Notes: generated from the sequence alone by a model not told the origin. 64,000 nucleotides of DNA from Anaerostipes sp. (GCF_018381315.1 NZ_JAGZSD010000006.1:88756-152755); one strand, 5' to 3'. Positions 10,073-19,068 are shown, numbered from the stretch's first letter. Program-made: numbers and translations.

Positions 10073-10101
10073 TTGAATTTACTTCATAAAATCAGTACAA
10101 T
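10073..10101 (+). promoter_or_regulatory. Sigma-A type promoter of the HAD phosphatase gene
   Basis: TTGAAT at 10073-10078 and TACAAT at 10096-10101 are separated by exactly 17 bp, and the start codon lies 42 bp downstream. Confidence 0.6.
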
Positions 10102-10143
10102 AAAAGAATAGTACATAATGTTTGGCTGAGAAAAGGGGATTTT

Positions 10144-10941
10144 ATGAAGAAGTACAAGGGAATCGTTTTCTTCGATTATGACGGAACGACCGTAGATGAC
10201 ACAGACGGCATAAATAAGGCAACAAAAAAGACCATTGAATCTTTGGAAAAACTAAAGGGAAATGGATATTTGACAATGCTGTGTTCTGGGAGGAGCAGGC
10301 GGTTTTTAGAAAATGATATTGATAAATTCGAGGGAGCGATCACCTGCAATGGATCCTATACGGAAGTCGGCGGGCAGGTTGTCACGGATATTCATATTTC
10401 AGAGAAGACAATGCAGGAAGTGATCAGACGGTATTTTTCAAAAGACACTGCGCTGCATTTAGAGACACAGGACGTTACATATTATATGCATTATAACCAG
10501 CAGTTTTATCGGGATTTCCGAGACTTTTTGGGGTTCCCGGACTGTTGGTTTGCACCCTGGGAAGACCGGAAGGATGAGCATATTACAAAGATTGTTATAA
10601 ATTATGAAAGGGAAGAACTGGTTGACAAGTTACAATCAGAATTTGCAGAGGAGTTACAGTGTGTAAAACCTTTTGAAGATCTGAATATTTTAGATATTAT
10701 GTCAAAAGGAGTGACAAAGGGAGATGCTATTGTAAGACTTATGGACAGGCTGGGAGTCCATAAAGAAGACTGCTATGCTTTCGGCGATTCTGACAATGAT
10801 ATTGAGATGCTGGAGGCTGTGGGAACGGCCATTGTCATGGGCCGGCACAGCAAGGCAGCAGGCAGGGCGGCAGATATGCTGACTGGTACTGTGAGAGAAG
10901 AAGGAATTACAAGAGCTTTGGAAAATATAGGATTGATTTAA
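10144..10941 (+). CDS. Cof-type HAD-superfamily phosphatase
   Basis: A 265-residue HAD hydrolase. Motif I is FFDYDGTTVDD at the N terminus; the C-terminal motif GDSDNDIEML binds Mg2+. Length and the central cap region (about 85-190) fit the Cof/YidA-like class IIB sugar-phosphate phosphatases. The substrate cannot be read from sequence. It is a single-gene unit with its own promoter at 10073 and a terminator hairpin at 10943. ATG follows GGGG. Confidence 0.85.
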   Translation: MKKYKGIVFFDYDGTTVDDTDGINKATKKTIESLEKLKGNGYLTMLCSGRSRRFLENDIDKFEGAITCNGSYTEVGGQVVTDIHISEKTMQEVIRRYFSKDTALHLETQDVTYYMHYNQQFYRDFRDFLGFPDCWFAPWEDRKDEHITKIVINYEREELVDKLQSEFAEELQCVKPFEDLNILDIMSKGVTKGDAIVRLMDRLGVHKEDCYAFGDSDNDIEMLEAVGTAIVMGRHSKAAGRAADMLTGTVREEGITRALENIGLI

Positions 10942-10942
10942 C

Positions 10943-10980
10943 GTCTGTGAAGAAAGTATATCTGTTCAGAGACCTTTTTT
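10943..10980 (+). terminator. Rho-independent terminator of the HAD gene
   Basis: GTCTGTGAA (10943-10951) pairs with TTCAGAGAC (10965-10973) with one mismatch, followed by CTTTTTT. The T-tract merges into the first copy of the intergenic repeat. Confidence 0.65.
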
Positions 10981-11147
10981 ATTTCATAGAAGAGCGTTCC
11001 GTGAAATAAAAAACACTCCGTGCAGGATGCGTACAAATGCGCAGAGAAACTATTTGCCTTTGGCAAACCGCATTTGGCGCGCAAAGTGAACAAGCCTCTC
11101 AAAGAGTGAGGGACCTAAGAGATAAGGTGGCTCGTTCACTTTGTTCT
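10977..11147. repeat. Intergenic hairpin repeat, copy R1 (long form)
   Basis: Starts in the terminator T-tract with TTTTATTTCAT, which pairs with GTGAAATAAAA. Then come a conserved ACTCCGTGCAGGATGCG block, CAAATGCG paired with CGCATTTG around the hairpin TTTGCC-ttt-GGCAAA, and a long stem with arms CAAAGTGAAC and GTTCACTTTG. It ends CACTTTGTTCT. The same order of elements is found in R2 (13921-14093), and the outer parts are found in R4. No coding capacity. Its 3' end supplies TTGTTC, spaced 17 bp from a TATATA run upstream of the peptidase gene. Confidence 0.75.
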
Positions 11148-11230
11148 ATTACATATAGTTATATATATATTTACAGGGGGTAAAATGATAATAATTCTGT
11201 CCCTGCAGAAAGCAGGAGAGGGGAGACAGT

Positions 11231-13849
11231 ATGAAGAAACTATCGATTTTATTAATGGCAGTCTGCTTGTTTTTCAGTCAGCTGACTGTGGCAGAAGCAA
11301 AAGAAAAGGCATCGCCCGATGAGGGCAGCAATAATTACCATGCCATAGATTATGAGGTGTCGGAGTCAAAAACAAAAAATGCACAGTTCCGTTCGCGAAA
11401 TGTACTGCCGGAGGTATATGACGCACGGACACAAAATTATGTGACCAGTGTTAAAGATCAGAATCCATTTGGTGACTGCTGGGCATTTTCTGCTATGTCT
11501 ACCGCTGAGACCAGTGCTTTAAAGAATAATTTGGCATCTGACAAGGCCAGCCTGGATCTGTCAGAGCTGCAGCTGGCGTATTTCTTTTATCACCGTGTGA
11601 ACGATCCTCTGGGAAATACCGGGGGAGACCGGAATACAGCGCTGTCCGCTGTGGGCACAGATGATTATCTGCAAAACGGAGGAAACAACTGGATGACGGC
11701 AGTGAGTCTTTCTCAGTGGGCCGGACCTGTCGCTGAAAGCAGGGCTCCTTATGTAAATAACTCCGTTGATTATCCAAAATCTCTGGATGCGGATCTTAAT
11801 TATCTCCATACAGAATATGCCATGAAAGATGCTGTTTTTCTTCCGGATAATGATATTGAGGGGATAAAACAGGCCATTATAAATTATGGATCTGTCAGTA
11901 TCGCTTATGCTTCCGGAGGAATTAATACCAAATATTTTTACAGCGGCAGTACAGCATTTGACCATTCAGTTACCATTGTCGGATATGACAACAATGTTTC
12001 AAAAGAGTTGTTTGGCAGCCAAAAGCCGGAAAATGATGGTGCATGGATTGTAAAAAACAGCTGGGGCAGCTGGGCTGGTGATGAGGGATATTTTTATCTT
12101 TCCTATGACCAGCCGCTGAATGCTGTTGTAGCTTATAATTATATGTCAGCTGAACAATATGATAATAACTATTTTTATGATGGATCTGCAAGTATGATGA
12201 AAGGCAGCATGGAAGGAGACTTGACTGCAGCTAATGTCTTTCAGGCCAAAAGCGGAAGTGATAAAAACCCTGAGTATTTGGGCGCAGTTTCTGTAGGGAT
12301 AGCCAACGCAGATACGAACTACAGTGTCCAAATTTATACGGATTTAAAGGATCCCTCTGATCCATACAGCGGAACAAAGGCGCTTTCACAGCCGGTTACC
12401 GGCTTTAAAGCGTATGAGGGGATTTATACGATTGAACTTCCCGATAAAATAAGATTAAGTCAGGGAAGCAAGTTTGCAGTGGTTGTCACACTGAAAAATA
12501 AGGATACAGGGTCTGGCAAGATCCTAATAGCCCAAGACTGGAATTATAACTGGATATCCATGAAGGAAGAAACGGCTCCGCAGCAGAGTTTTGTACTTGA
12601 AAACGGCAGTTGGTACGATACAAGCAAAGATAAGTTCTGCTGTCGGATTAAAGCATTTACTGATTCAGATGCCTTGAAAATACAAAAAGCAGAAATTGAA
12701 GTAAGCAGTAAATCCTATATTTATAATGGAGAAGAATTAAAGCCATTACTGAAAGTTACTATGGAAGGACAGACATTAAATGAAGGTACGGATTACAGTA
12801 TTAGATATGTTAATAATGTAAATGCAGGGAAGGCGACTTTAATTATTACTGGAGAAAACGATTATTGTGGTATAAGAAATATATCTTTTACGATTCAGCC
12901 GCGCAGTCTTACAGAAGCAGATATCGGGAGCATTACTTCCGTAAATTATAATGGAAGAGCACAGACTCCTGCGGTTACTGTTAAAGATGGGGCTGTCACT
13001 CTCAAAGAAGGAAGGGATTATACACTGGCCTATGACGGCAATAAAAATGTTGGAAAAGCATCAGTGACGATTAAGGGAATAGGAAACTATACTGGAGAGA
13101 TTACCAGGAACTTTACAATCGTTCCATGTAATGTGAATAAGCTGAGCTGCGGCAGTATCAGCCCGAAGACTTATATAGGAAAAGCACAATATCCGGATAT
13201 CCGGATTACAAACAATGGCACGGTTCTAAGGAAAGGAACCGATTATTTATTATCCTACCGAAACAATACCAATGCAGGGACGGCAGAGGTCACCATTACA
13301 GGAAAAGGGAACTATACCGGCCGTATGGCCAAGTATTTTAAGATTGCCAGACGCGGAGTAAATACTCTCAGTATCAGCAGGATTTCTAACCGCATTTATA
13401 GTGGGAAGCCTATAAAGCCTTCTGTGACAGTAAAATATGGATCAAAGACTTTAAAAAAGAATACAGATTATACTTTAAGCTACAGCAGCAATAAAAATAC
13501 CGGAAAAGCCACAGTGAAGGTAACAGGAGCAGGAAATTATACGGGAAGTGTGGTAAGAGCGTTTTATATTGTTCCAAAGAAGACAAGTATTACATATGCG
13601 AAGTCTAAAAAATCCGGAAAGGTTACTATAAAATATAAAAAGGCAGCAGGGGCAGGCGGATATCAGATTGCCTACCGTAAAAAAGGAACAAAATCTTATA
13701 AGTATATAAGAACGTCCAAGCGTTCCTATACGATATCAAAGCTTTCCAGAAAAAAATCCTATCAGATAAAGGTACGTCCGTACAAAACTGTAGGGAAAAC
13801 AAAATATTACGGCAGCTATAGTGCCCAGAAAACGGTTCGTATCCGTTGA
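11231..13849 (+). CDS. Secreted C1-family cysteine peptidase with Ig-like repeats
   Basis: An 872-residue exported protein. Signal peptide is about residues 1-24. A papain-like C1 domain spans about 55-310, with catalytic Cys83 (FGDCWAFS), His245 (FDHSVTIVGYD) and Asn276 (KNSWGSW). A lectin-like beta region follows (about 315-480). Then come four repeats of about 75 residues (near 485, 560, 635 and 711), each with YxG, a GxDYxxxY stretch, NN/N-N and GNYxG-like motifs. A basic fibronectin III-like segment ends the chain (786-872). No LPXTG sorting motif or C-terminal anchor is seen, so wall retention would have to come from the basic repeats. Likely role: surface or secreted protein degradation. 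Single-gene unit, RBS GGGGAGA, terminator at 13882. Confidence 0.88.
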   Translation: MKKLSILLMAVCLFFSQLTVAEAKEKASPDEGSNNYHAIDYEVSESKTKNAQFRSRNVLPEVYDARTQNYVTSVKDQNPFGDCWAFSAMSTAETSALKNNLASDKASLDLSELQLAYFFYHRVNDPLGNTGGDRNTALSAVGTDDYLQNGGNNWMTAVSLSQWAGPVAESRAPYVNNSVDYPKSLDADLNYLHTEYAMKDAVFLPDNDIEGIKQAIINYGSVSIAYASGGINTKYFYSGSTAFDHSVTIVGYDNNVSKELFGSQKPENDGAWIVKNSWGSWAGDEGYFYLSYDQPLNAVVAYNYMSAEQYDNNYFYDGSASMMKGSMEGDLTAANVFQAKSGSDKNPEYLGAVSVGIANADTNYSVQIYTDLKDPSDPYSGTKALSQPVTGFKAYEGIYTIELPDKIRLSQGSKFAVVVTLKNKDTGSGKILIAQDWNYNWISMKEETAPQQSFVLENGSWYDTSKDKFCCRIKAFTDSDALKIQKAEIEVSSKSYIYNGEELKPLLKVTMEGQTLNEGTDYSIRYVNNVNAGKATLIITGENDYCGIRNISFTIQPRSLTEADIGSITSVNYNGRAQTPAVTVKDGAVTLKEGRDYTLAYDGNKNVGKASVTIKGIGNYTGEITRNFTIVPCNVNKLSCGSISPKTYIGKAQYPDIRITNNGTVLRKGTDYLLSYRNNTNAGTAEVTITGKGNYTGRMAKYFKIARRGVNTLSISRISNRIYSGKPIKPSVTVKYGSKTLKKNTDYTLSYSSNKNTGKATVKVTGAGNYTGSVVRAFYIVPKKTSITYAKSKKSGKVTIKYKKAAGAGGYQIAYRKKGTKSYKYIRTSKRSYTISKLSRKKSYQIKVRPYKTVGKTKYYGSYSAQKTVRIR

Positions 13850-13881
13850 AAGGCCGGCTGAACTTTTATAAAAACAGAGAA

Positions 13882-13921
13882 AGAAACATTTTGGTGCCGC
13901 GGTGCCGGGATGTTTCTTTTT
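13882..13921 (+). terminator. Rho-independent terminator of the C1 peptidase gene
   Basis: AGAAACAT (13882-13889) pairs with ATGTTTCT (13910-13917) around a GC-rich inner part, followed by a T-run. The repeat R2 begins immediately after it. Confidence 0.7.
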
Positions 13922-14093
13922 GCTCTTTCATGGGAAAGCGCGTCCTATGAAAGAAAAAGCACTCCGTGCAGGATGCGCACAAATGCATAGAGAAATTATT
14001 TGCCTGTGGCAATCGCATTTGGCGCGCAAAGTGTACAAGCCCCTCAAAGAGTGAAGGGTTGGGGGAGATGAGGTGGGCGTGCCACTTTGTTCT
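13921..14093. repeat. Intergenic hairpin repeat, copy R2 (long form)
   Basis: Same architecture as R1: CTTTCAT/ATGAAAG hairpin, GCACTCCGTGCAGGATGCGCAC block, CAAATGC/GCATTTG enclosing TTGCC-tgt-GGCAA, then the CAAAGTG...CACTTTG stem, ending CACTTTGTTCT. The first stem has an A-T to C-G change on both arms relative to R1, R3 and R4, so pairing is kept. It fills most of the 330-base gap between the peptidase and MarR genes; the rest holds the MarR promoter and operator. Confidence 0.75.
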
Positions 14094-14098
14094 GAGTG

Positions 14099-14127
14099 TT
14101 GACATTTTGATCATGGAGTAATACTAT
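14099..14127 (+). promoter_or_regulatory. Sigma-A promoter of the MarR-FUSC operon
   Basis: Consensus TTGACA at 14099-14104 and TACTAT at 14122-14127 with a 17-bp spacer, just outside the 3' end of repeat R2. Confidence 0.7.
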
Positions 14128-14131
14128 ATAT

Positions 14132-14154
14132 AATAGTTCACAAAGTAAACTATT
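14132..14154. promoter_or_regulatory. Palindromic operator, probably for the MarR repressor
   Basis: AATAGTTCAC-AAA-GTAAACTATT is a near-perfect inverted repeat (9 of 10 positions) centred about 20 bp after the -10 box. It lies where a repressor would block transcription start and ends 27 bp before the MarR start codon. MarR dimers usually bind sites of this kind. Confidence 0.65.
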
Positions 14155-14181
14155 TGTTTGATTGAGGATATGGAGATATTA

Positions 14182-14619
14182 ATGAAAGATAAGAATTGGC
14201 TGGAATCAATGAAAAAGCTTGGTGCTGTTCGTTTATTCTCAAGTTTGTATGTGAAGAAATCCAGAAAAGGTGCACTGACATCGGCGCAGGAAGTAGACCT
14301 GCTGTTTCGTACGGCATTTGCAGGGGATAAAATGACTCCTTTGGAACTGAGCCGTGCCATGGGTGCGAGCAAAACCATTGTCAGCAGACTGATTGAAGAT
14401 CTGAAAGAAAAGAAATTGATCACGAAACTGTACAATAGAGGAGATAAACGCAGTTATTCTCTGAAAATCACAGAGGAGGGCAAAGAGGAATTGGATCGCA
14501 TGTATCATTATTATCTTGGGCCGCTCTATGAACTTCAGGAAAATCTGGGAGAAGAGAATTTTGAACTTTTAATGAAACTGATCGAAAAGGCAAATAAAAG
14601 AAAGCAATCAAATATTTAA
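14182..14619 (+). CDS. MarR-family transcriptional regulator
   Basis: A 145-residue winged-helix regulator. The core is LSRAMGASKTIVSRLIEDL (recognition helix) followed by the wing NRGDKRSYSLKITEEG, with helical dimerisation ends. The frame is open from a TTG at 14158, but ATG at 14182 is chosen because GGAG lies 6 bases before it. It forms an operon with the exporter-like FUSC gene 12 bp downstream, and a palindrome overlapping the promoter region suggests autorepression. Family knowledge suggests an aromatic or phenolic ligand, which is an inference. Confidence 0.85.
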   Translation: MKDKNWLESMKKLGAVRLFSSLYVKKSRKGALTSAQEVDLLFRTAFAGDKMTPLELSRAMGASKTIVSRLIEDLKEKKLITKLYNRGDKRSYSLKITEEGKEELDRMYHYYLGPLYELQENLGEENFELLMKLIEKANKRKQSNI

Positions 14620-14631
14620 GGAGGAATTTCT

Positions 14632-15708
14632 TTGACATTTTATCAGGAATTACAGTTAAACTCAGCCGGATCAAAGCAGTTGATCCAAAAGACGGAAGAT
14701 AGGAAAGAAAGAAGACGGCATATCCTTATTTATAATTTAAAAGTGTATATGGTGCTTGCATTCTGTTTTGCAGTTGTAGCAGTTTATACCGGATTTTTGG
14801 GTTCATCAAACAGTGTTGTGGGAGTGACGGTACTTTTGACACTGCTGGTGCTAAGGCAGGTGGATTTTGGTATTAAGACATCCCATGGAGTATGGGCAGT
14901 ATTTTTGATTTTTGGTATACTGGCTGTTGGTCCAAGACTTTCAAACATGATAGATCCGCTTCCGGCATGCTTTGTCAATATAGCCTGTATCCTGGGGATT
15001 TTAGTGCTGGGCTGCCACAATGTGCTTATGGCGAACCAGTCAACTTTTGTACTAGGATATTTACTATTGCAGGGATATGATGTGAGCGGGCATGAGTTTT
15101 ATATGAGAGTCATCGGCCTGGCTGTGGGAGCTGTTATCTGTGGGGCAGTTTTTTATATTAATCACAGAGACAGAAGCTATAAGAGAAGCTTTTTTGATCT
15201 GTTCCGGGAATTTGATCTGCGTTCTTTCCGCACCAGCTGGTATTTAAGACTGACATTGGGGGTCTCTACTGCAATGCTTGCCGTATCCCTGCTCCATATG
15301 CCCAGGGTAATATGGGCCGGAATTGCTGTGATGTCTGTACTTCTCCCTTTTGCAAAGGATATGGAATACAGGGCAAAACGCAGAGCTCCTTTTAATATTT
15401 TAGGATGTATTATTTTTCTGGCTTTATATTGGATCCTTCCGGACAGCATGTATCCTTTCATCGGACTTGCAGGAGGGATCGGGGTAGGTTATTCTGCAGG
15501 ATATGAATGGCAGACTGTATTTAATACCTTTGGTGCCCTGGCTATTGCCGCAGATGCTTTTGGACTTCAGGCTGCCATTGTTTTAAGAATTGTAATCAAT
15601 GTCTTTGCATCAGTTTATGCTGTGCTGTTTGACAAAGGATTCCGCAAAGCGGCATCATGGCTGGGAGAAGCCGCAGACAGCAGGAGTATCATGGAAGACG
15701 GAATATAA
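14632..15708 (+). CDS. FUSC / aromatic acid exporter-like membrane protein
   Basis: A 358-residue integral membrane protein with two blocks of hydrophobic helices (about 40-165 and 205-340) separated by a charged cytoplasmic stretch (DRSYKRSFFDLFREFDLRS). This matches the FUSC/ArAE fold linked to efflux of aromatic acids or fusaric acid-like compounds. Start is TTG at 14632: AAGGAGG lies 8 bases before it and no upstream in-frame ATG exists. Co-transcribed with the MarR regulator. Substrate unknown. Confidence 0.78.
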   Translation: MTFYQELQLNSAGSKQLIQKTEDRKERRRHILIYNLKVYMVLAFCFAVVAVYTGFLGSSNSVVGVTVLLTLLVLRQVDFGIKTSHGVWAVFLIFGILAVGPRLSNMIDPLPACFVNIACILGILVLGCHNVLMANQSTFVLGYLLLQGYDVSGHEFYMRVIGLAVGAVICGAVFYINHRDRSYKRSFFDLFREFDLRSFRTSWYLRLTLGVSTAMLAVSLLHMPRVIWAGIAVMSVLLPFAKDMEYRAKRRAPFNILGCIIFLALYWILPDSMYPFIGLAGGIGVGYSAGYEWQTVFNTFGALAIAADAFGLQAAIVLRIVINVFASVYAVLFDKGFRKAASWLGEAADSRSIMEDGI

Positions 15709-15715
15709 TAATACA

Positions 15716-15790
15716 AGTTCTCCGGCCTGCACTAAAGGGAATTCTAAAAACAGAAAAATTCACATCCCTGAGACAGCAGGCCGGAGAACT
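15716..15790. repeat. Long-stem inverted repeat between FUSC and trpB
   Basis: A perfect 15-bp inverted repeat, AGTTCTCCGGCCTGC (15716-15730) against its complement (15776-15790), with a 45-nt loop. It lies between two convergent genes. No T-tract follows on either strand, so it is not a classical terminator but could stabilise or end either transcript. Confidence 0.6.
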
Positions 15791-15800
15791 GGTCTAAATA

Positions 15801-17015
15801 TTATAGATATTTTTCTCCGTATCCGTAATTTTCTACTACATAATCAATATCCTTATCGCCCCGTCCGCTTAAGCACACTAAAATGGAACCTTTTTTCATT
15901 TCCTGTGCTTTTTTTGTTGCATAAGCTACGGCATGGGAACTTTCAATCGCCGGAATAATGCCTTCATAACGGGAAAGCTCAAAAAACGCCTTCATAGCGG
16001 CTTCATCATCCACTGTATCGTAAGTTACTCTGCCCAGATCATGCAAAAATGCGTGTTCCGGACCGACGGAGGGATAGTCAAGGCCGCTGGCAATGGAGTA
16101 AACAGGAGCAGGCTCGCCGTTTTCATCTTTCAGCATGATGCTTTCAAAACCGTGCATGACACCTTTTTCCCCATAAGTCATAGAGGCGGCATGATCGCCT
16201 AACTTTGAGCCGCGGCCCAAAGGTTCAATCCCCACAATATCTACTGCCTCATCTACAAATGGAATAAACATGCCGATGGAATTGCTCCCGCCTCCCACAC
16301 AGGCACAGACCACATCCGGCAGCAGACCGGTCATTTCCAGGAATTGTTCCTTTGCTTCATATCCCACAACAGATTGAAAATCACGGACCATCAGCGGAAA
16401 TGGGTGCGGACCCAGAGCAGAGCCGATGCAGTAGATAGAGTCTTTATAGTTTTTAGCGTAGGATTCAAATGCAGAATCTACAGCTTCTTTTAACGTCTTT
16501 AATCCGTGAGAAACAGGGACGACATTTGCACCGAGGATTTTCATCCGGGTAACGTTTGGGGCCTGTTTTGCAATGTCAACTTCACCCATATGTATCTCGC
16601 ACTCTAATCCAAAAAAGGCTGCCGCAGTGGCAAGGGCCACACCGTGCTGTCCGGCACCTGTCTCAGCGATCAGACGCTTTTTGCCCATGAATTTTGCCAG
16701 AAGTCCTTCTCCCATGCAGTGATTTAATTTGTGGGCGCCTGTGTGATTTAAGTCCTCCCGCTTTAGATAAATCTGACAGTTTCCGTACAGCTTGGATAAC
16801 CGTTCACAGTGATAAACCGGGGTAGGCCTTCCCTGGAATTCTTTGCGGATTCTTCTAAGCTCGCTGATAAACTGTGAAGAATGGCAGATCGTCTGGTAAG
16901 CATCTGAAATCTCCTCAAAGGCAGGGCGGAGTTCGTCTGTCAGATAAGCACCGCCGTAAGGGCCGAAACGGCCTTCTGAATCAGGATAGTTTCTAAGATA
17001 TGTTCTGTAATCCAT
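15801..17015 (-). CDS. trpB: Tryptophan synthase beta chain, stand-alone
   Basis: A 404-residue PLP enzyme that joins indole and serine to make tryptophan. The PLP lysine is Lys96 (HTGAHKLN), the catalytic Glu is Glu118 (IAETGAGQHG), and GGGSNSIG binds the PLP phosphate. SGRGDKD near the C terminus is also typical. The length fits the canonical TrpB1 class. There is no trpA or other trp gene within the window, so it either pairs with a distant alpha subunit or salvages free indole. RBS AGGAGG before ATG at 17015. A stand-alone deaminase role is also possible. Confidence 0.9.
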   Translation of the reverse strand: MDYRTYLRNYPDSEGRFGPYGGAYLTDELRPAFEEISDAYQTICHSSQFISELRRIRKEFQGRPTPVYHCERLSKLYGNCQIYLKREDLNHTGAHKLNHCMGEGLLAKFMGKKRLIAETGAGQHGVALATAAAFFGLECEIHMGEVDIAKQAPNVTRMKILGANVVPVSHGLKTLKEAVDSAFESYAKNYKDSIYCIGSALGPHPFPLMVRDFQSVVGYEAKEQFLEMTGLLPDVVCACVGGGSNSIGMFIPFVDEAVDIVGIEPLGRGSKLGDHAASMTYGEKGVMHGFESIMLKDENGEPAPVYSIASGLDYPSVGPEHAFLHDLGRVTYDTVDDEAAMKAFFELSRYEGIIPAIESSHAVAYATKKAQEMKKGSILVCLSGRGDKDIDYVVENYGYGEKYL

Positions 17016-17099
17016 AATTTCCTCCTGTGTTGTTGTTATTATATTTTATTTTATCATGAATAGGTGCTGAAAGAAATCTGTTTTCCTATGCATCCCGTG

Positions 17100-18524
17100 C
17101 TAGGTCAGACGTTCCTGCTCAATCCCAAGCTGTACAAAAAGTTCTTTGCACACTTCGTATGATTTGGCAACATGATCGGAAACAGCATCTGCCAGGCCTT
17201 CCGCATTCTTCAGACGGAGTTCACGCTGAAGTCTGCCGGCATATTCTGTGTAAAAGTCACTGCTTTCCAGCCGATGGAAGAATACATGAAGGGCATGTCC
17301 CCAAAGCAGCAGTTTATACAGCTGGCGGTAGGTTTCCCTGATCAAAGCAGAGGGACTGTTCTGGCCTAAAAACTGAAGACAAGTGTCGCCCAGCAGATAA
17401 AGAGTGTTTTCGTCAATATGTCTTTGAATCTGGCCGGAAAGCTTCTGAAATCCTGCAGCATCCAGCGAAGAAAAGGTATGGACGGCTGCGTTTCTGCAGG
17501 TCAGGGTACAAATTTGGAGGGCCTGTAAAAAGATCTTTAAATTAGCTTGAATCTGAGGAAGTGAAAAATTTGGAGCGTCTCTGTTCCTTCTGGAAACAAT
17601 CTTTGTGCCGATTCCGTTTACGGATTCAGTGACACGCATTTTCCCCAAAAGTTCAAGGGTTCGCCGCATAGTGATGGGAGATACCTCATATTCCTGGGCA
17701 AGTTCCTGGCAGGAAGGCAAAAACTCTTCCTGTCTGTAAATGTTTAAATTGATTTTGCTTAAAATCTCAGCAGCAAGAGTATAACATATCTGAGGGCGTT
17801 TCCGGTAAATATGCCAGCGGAAAGGGACTTGCTCTGCCGGCGGGCATTTATCAGGCAATTTAGATAACTGGCCAAGAAATTCTTTCAGCAGATTTTCGTG
17901 AAAGTGCTGCGCTTCCCTGGCTGCCTCGTCTGCCTGCCCGTTCTTAAATAAATTTAACAGCCGGTCATAATGAACGGAAACCTGCTGGTCTGCATCATCA
18001 AAGTCCGAAGGGGTGCGCATATAAGGGATTCTTAAATAGCGGACGATTTCCCAATAAAGATTAAGCAGAAGGGGATTGTCAAACTGCTGTGTGATCTCTG
18101 CATAAAACCGGGTGATCCGCTTGGCAGCATGGCCATTGGTCTTTCTAATCTGAGAATGGATCCGTTTTACTGTCTCATGCTTTTGTTCCTGAAAACACAG
18201 ACTGTTGACAGGGTCAAAGATAATACCGGAGAATCGTGCAATATCTTCCATTCCGTCTTTGTGCGTAAGGAAATAATGAAGATACTGCTGTTCGGACTGT
18301 TTGACCGGAGTGTAAATAACGGTGGCGGCCTTCCGCTCTGAGGTCTCGATATAATTCTGCTCCTTCATCTTGGAGAATACTGCCCTGACGGTCAGCGCAC
18401 TGACCTGGAAATGCCTGCATATATAGCTGATGGACGGCAGACGGTCGCCGTGCACATAGTAGCCGGACAGTATTCTGGAAGTAAAATAATCATAAATAAT
18501 ATCGGTCATTCTGGTATCCTGCAT
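17100..18524 (-). CDS. Double-headed GntR-like transcriptional regulator, second copy
   Basis: A 474-residue paralogue of the protein at 2585-4039. An N-terminal winged helix (about 5-68, ISYICRHFQVSALTVRAVF region) and a second one in the middle (about 240-310, CQELAQEYEVSPITMRRTL region, wing VNGIGTKIV) are each followed by a helical domain. ATG at 18524 is chosen over an upstream in-frame start because AAAGGAG precedes it. TATAAT on the minus strand lies at 18555-18560. It is divergent from the HPt-hybrid kinase operon at 18700, the same geometry as the first copy with the GGDEF-EAL gene. Ligand unknown. Confidence 0.75.
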   Translation of the reverse strand: MQDTRMTDIIYDYFTSRILSGYYVHGDRLPSISYICRHFQVSALTVRAVFSKMKEQNYIETSERKAATVIYTPVKQSEQQYLHYFLTHKDGMEDIARFSGIIFDPVNSLCFQEQKHETVKRIHSQIRKTNGHAAKRITRFYAEITQQFDNPLLLNLYWEIVRYLRIPYMRTPSDFDDADQQVSVHYDRLLNLFKNGQADEAAREAQHFHENLLKEFLGQLSKLPDKCPPAEQVPFRWHIYRKRPQICYTLAAEILSKINLNIYRQEEFLPSCQELAQEYEVSPITMRRTLELLGKMRVTESVNGIGTKIVSRRNRDAPNFSLPQIQANLKIFLQALQICTLTCRNAAVHTFSSLDAAGFQKLSGQIQRHIDENTLYLLGDTCLQFLGQNSPSALIRETYRQLYKLLLWGHALHVFFHRLESSDFYTEYAGRLQRELRLKNAEGLADAVSDHVAKSYEVCKELFVQLGIEQERLT

Positions 18525-18608
18525 GAACGGAGTCTCCTTTTTGAAATAATTAATATTATAACATAATTCTGCAGGAAAAATATATACTGGCGGGAGGATC
18601 ATTCTGTA

Positions 18609-18637
18609 TTGAATATTCAGGGATTATCGAATATAAT
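18609..18637 (+). promoter_or_regulatory. Sigma-A promoter of the HPt-hybrid kinase operon
   Basis: TTGAAT at 18609-18614 and a perfect TATAAT at 18632-18637 with a 17-bp spacer, 62 bp before the HPt start. Confidence 0.75.
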
Positions 18638-18699
18638 AATTAAAACTGATTATAAACTGAACAAGGTAGATGAAAGTAAAAGTTAAAAGGGGTTAAGAG

Positions 18700-19068
18700 A
18701 TGTTGATTGATGAATGTTATAAGCGGATAGGCGCAGATTATGAAGATGTAGAGAACAGGCTTGGAAATAAGGAGAGAGTGAAAAAATTCCTTTATTTATT
18801 TTCTGAGGATGACAGTTATTTAAAGCTTGTAAAAGCCCTTGAGGAAAACCGGGGACATGAAGCATTCCGGGCCGCACATTCTCTCAAGGGTATCTGCATG
18901 AATCTGAGTCTCACAGCACTGCTTAAGCCCGTGGAATCTCTGACAGAAGAACTGAGAGACGGCAGGATCACAGCGGAGGCAGAGGAAATGGCAGAACAGG
19001 CCAAAAAGGAATATCAAAGGATTTTAAAGTGTATTTCGGAGCTGAAACAGGAAGAAAGCTGTCACTGA
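18700..19068 (+). CDS. Free-standing HPt phosphotransfer protein
   Basis: A 122-residue helical protein with the HPt signature AAHSLKG; His60 is the predicted phosphate acceptor. Such proteins shuttle phosphate between receiver domains in multistep relays. It lies 32 bp ahead of a hybrid kinase with two receivers, its probable partner; the similar kinase at 7574 also lacks an HPt and may share it. RBS is weak (AAGGGG, 12 bases before ATG). Confidence 0.85.
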   Translation: MLIDECYKRIGADYEDVENRLGNKERVKKFLYLFSEDDSYLKLVKALEENRGHEAFRAAHSLKGICMNLSLTALLKPVESLTEELRDGRITAEAEEMAEQAKKEYQRILKCISELKQEESCH

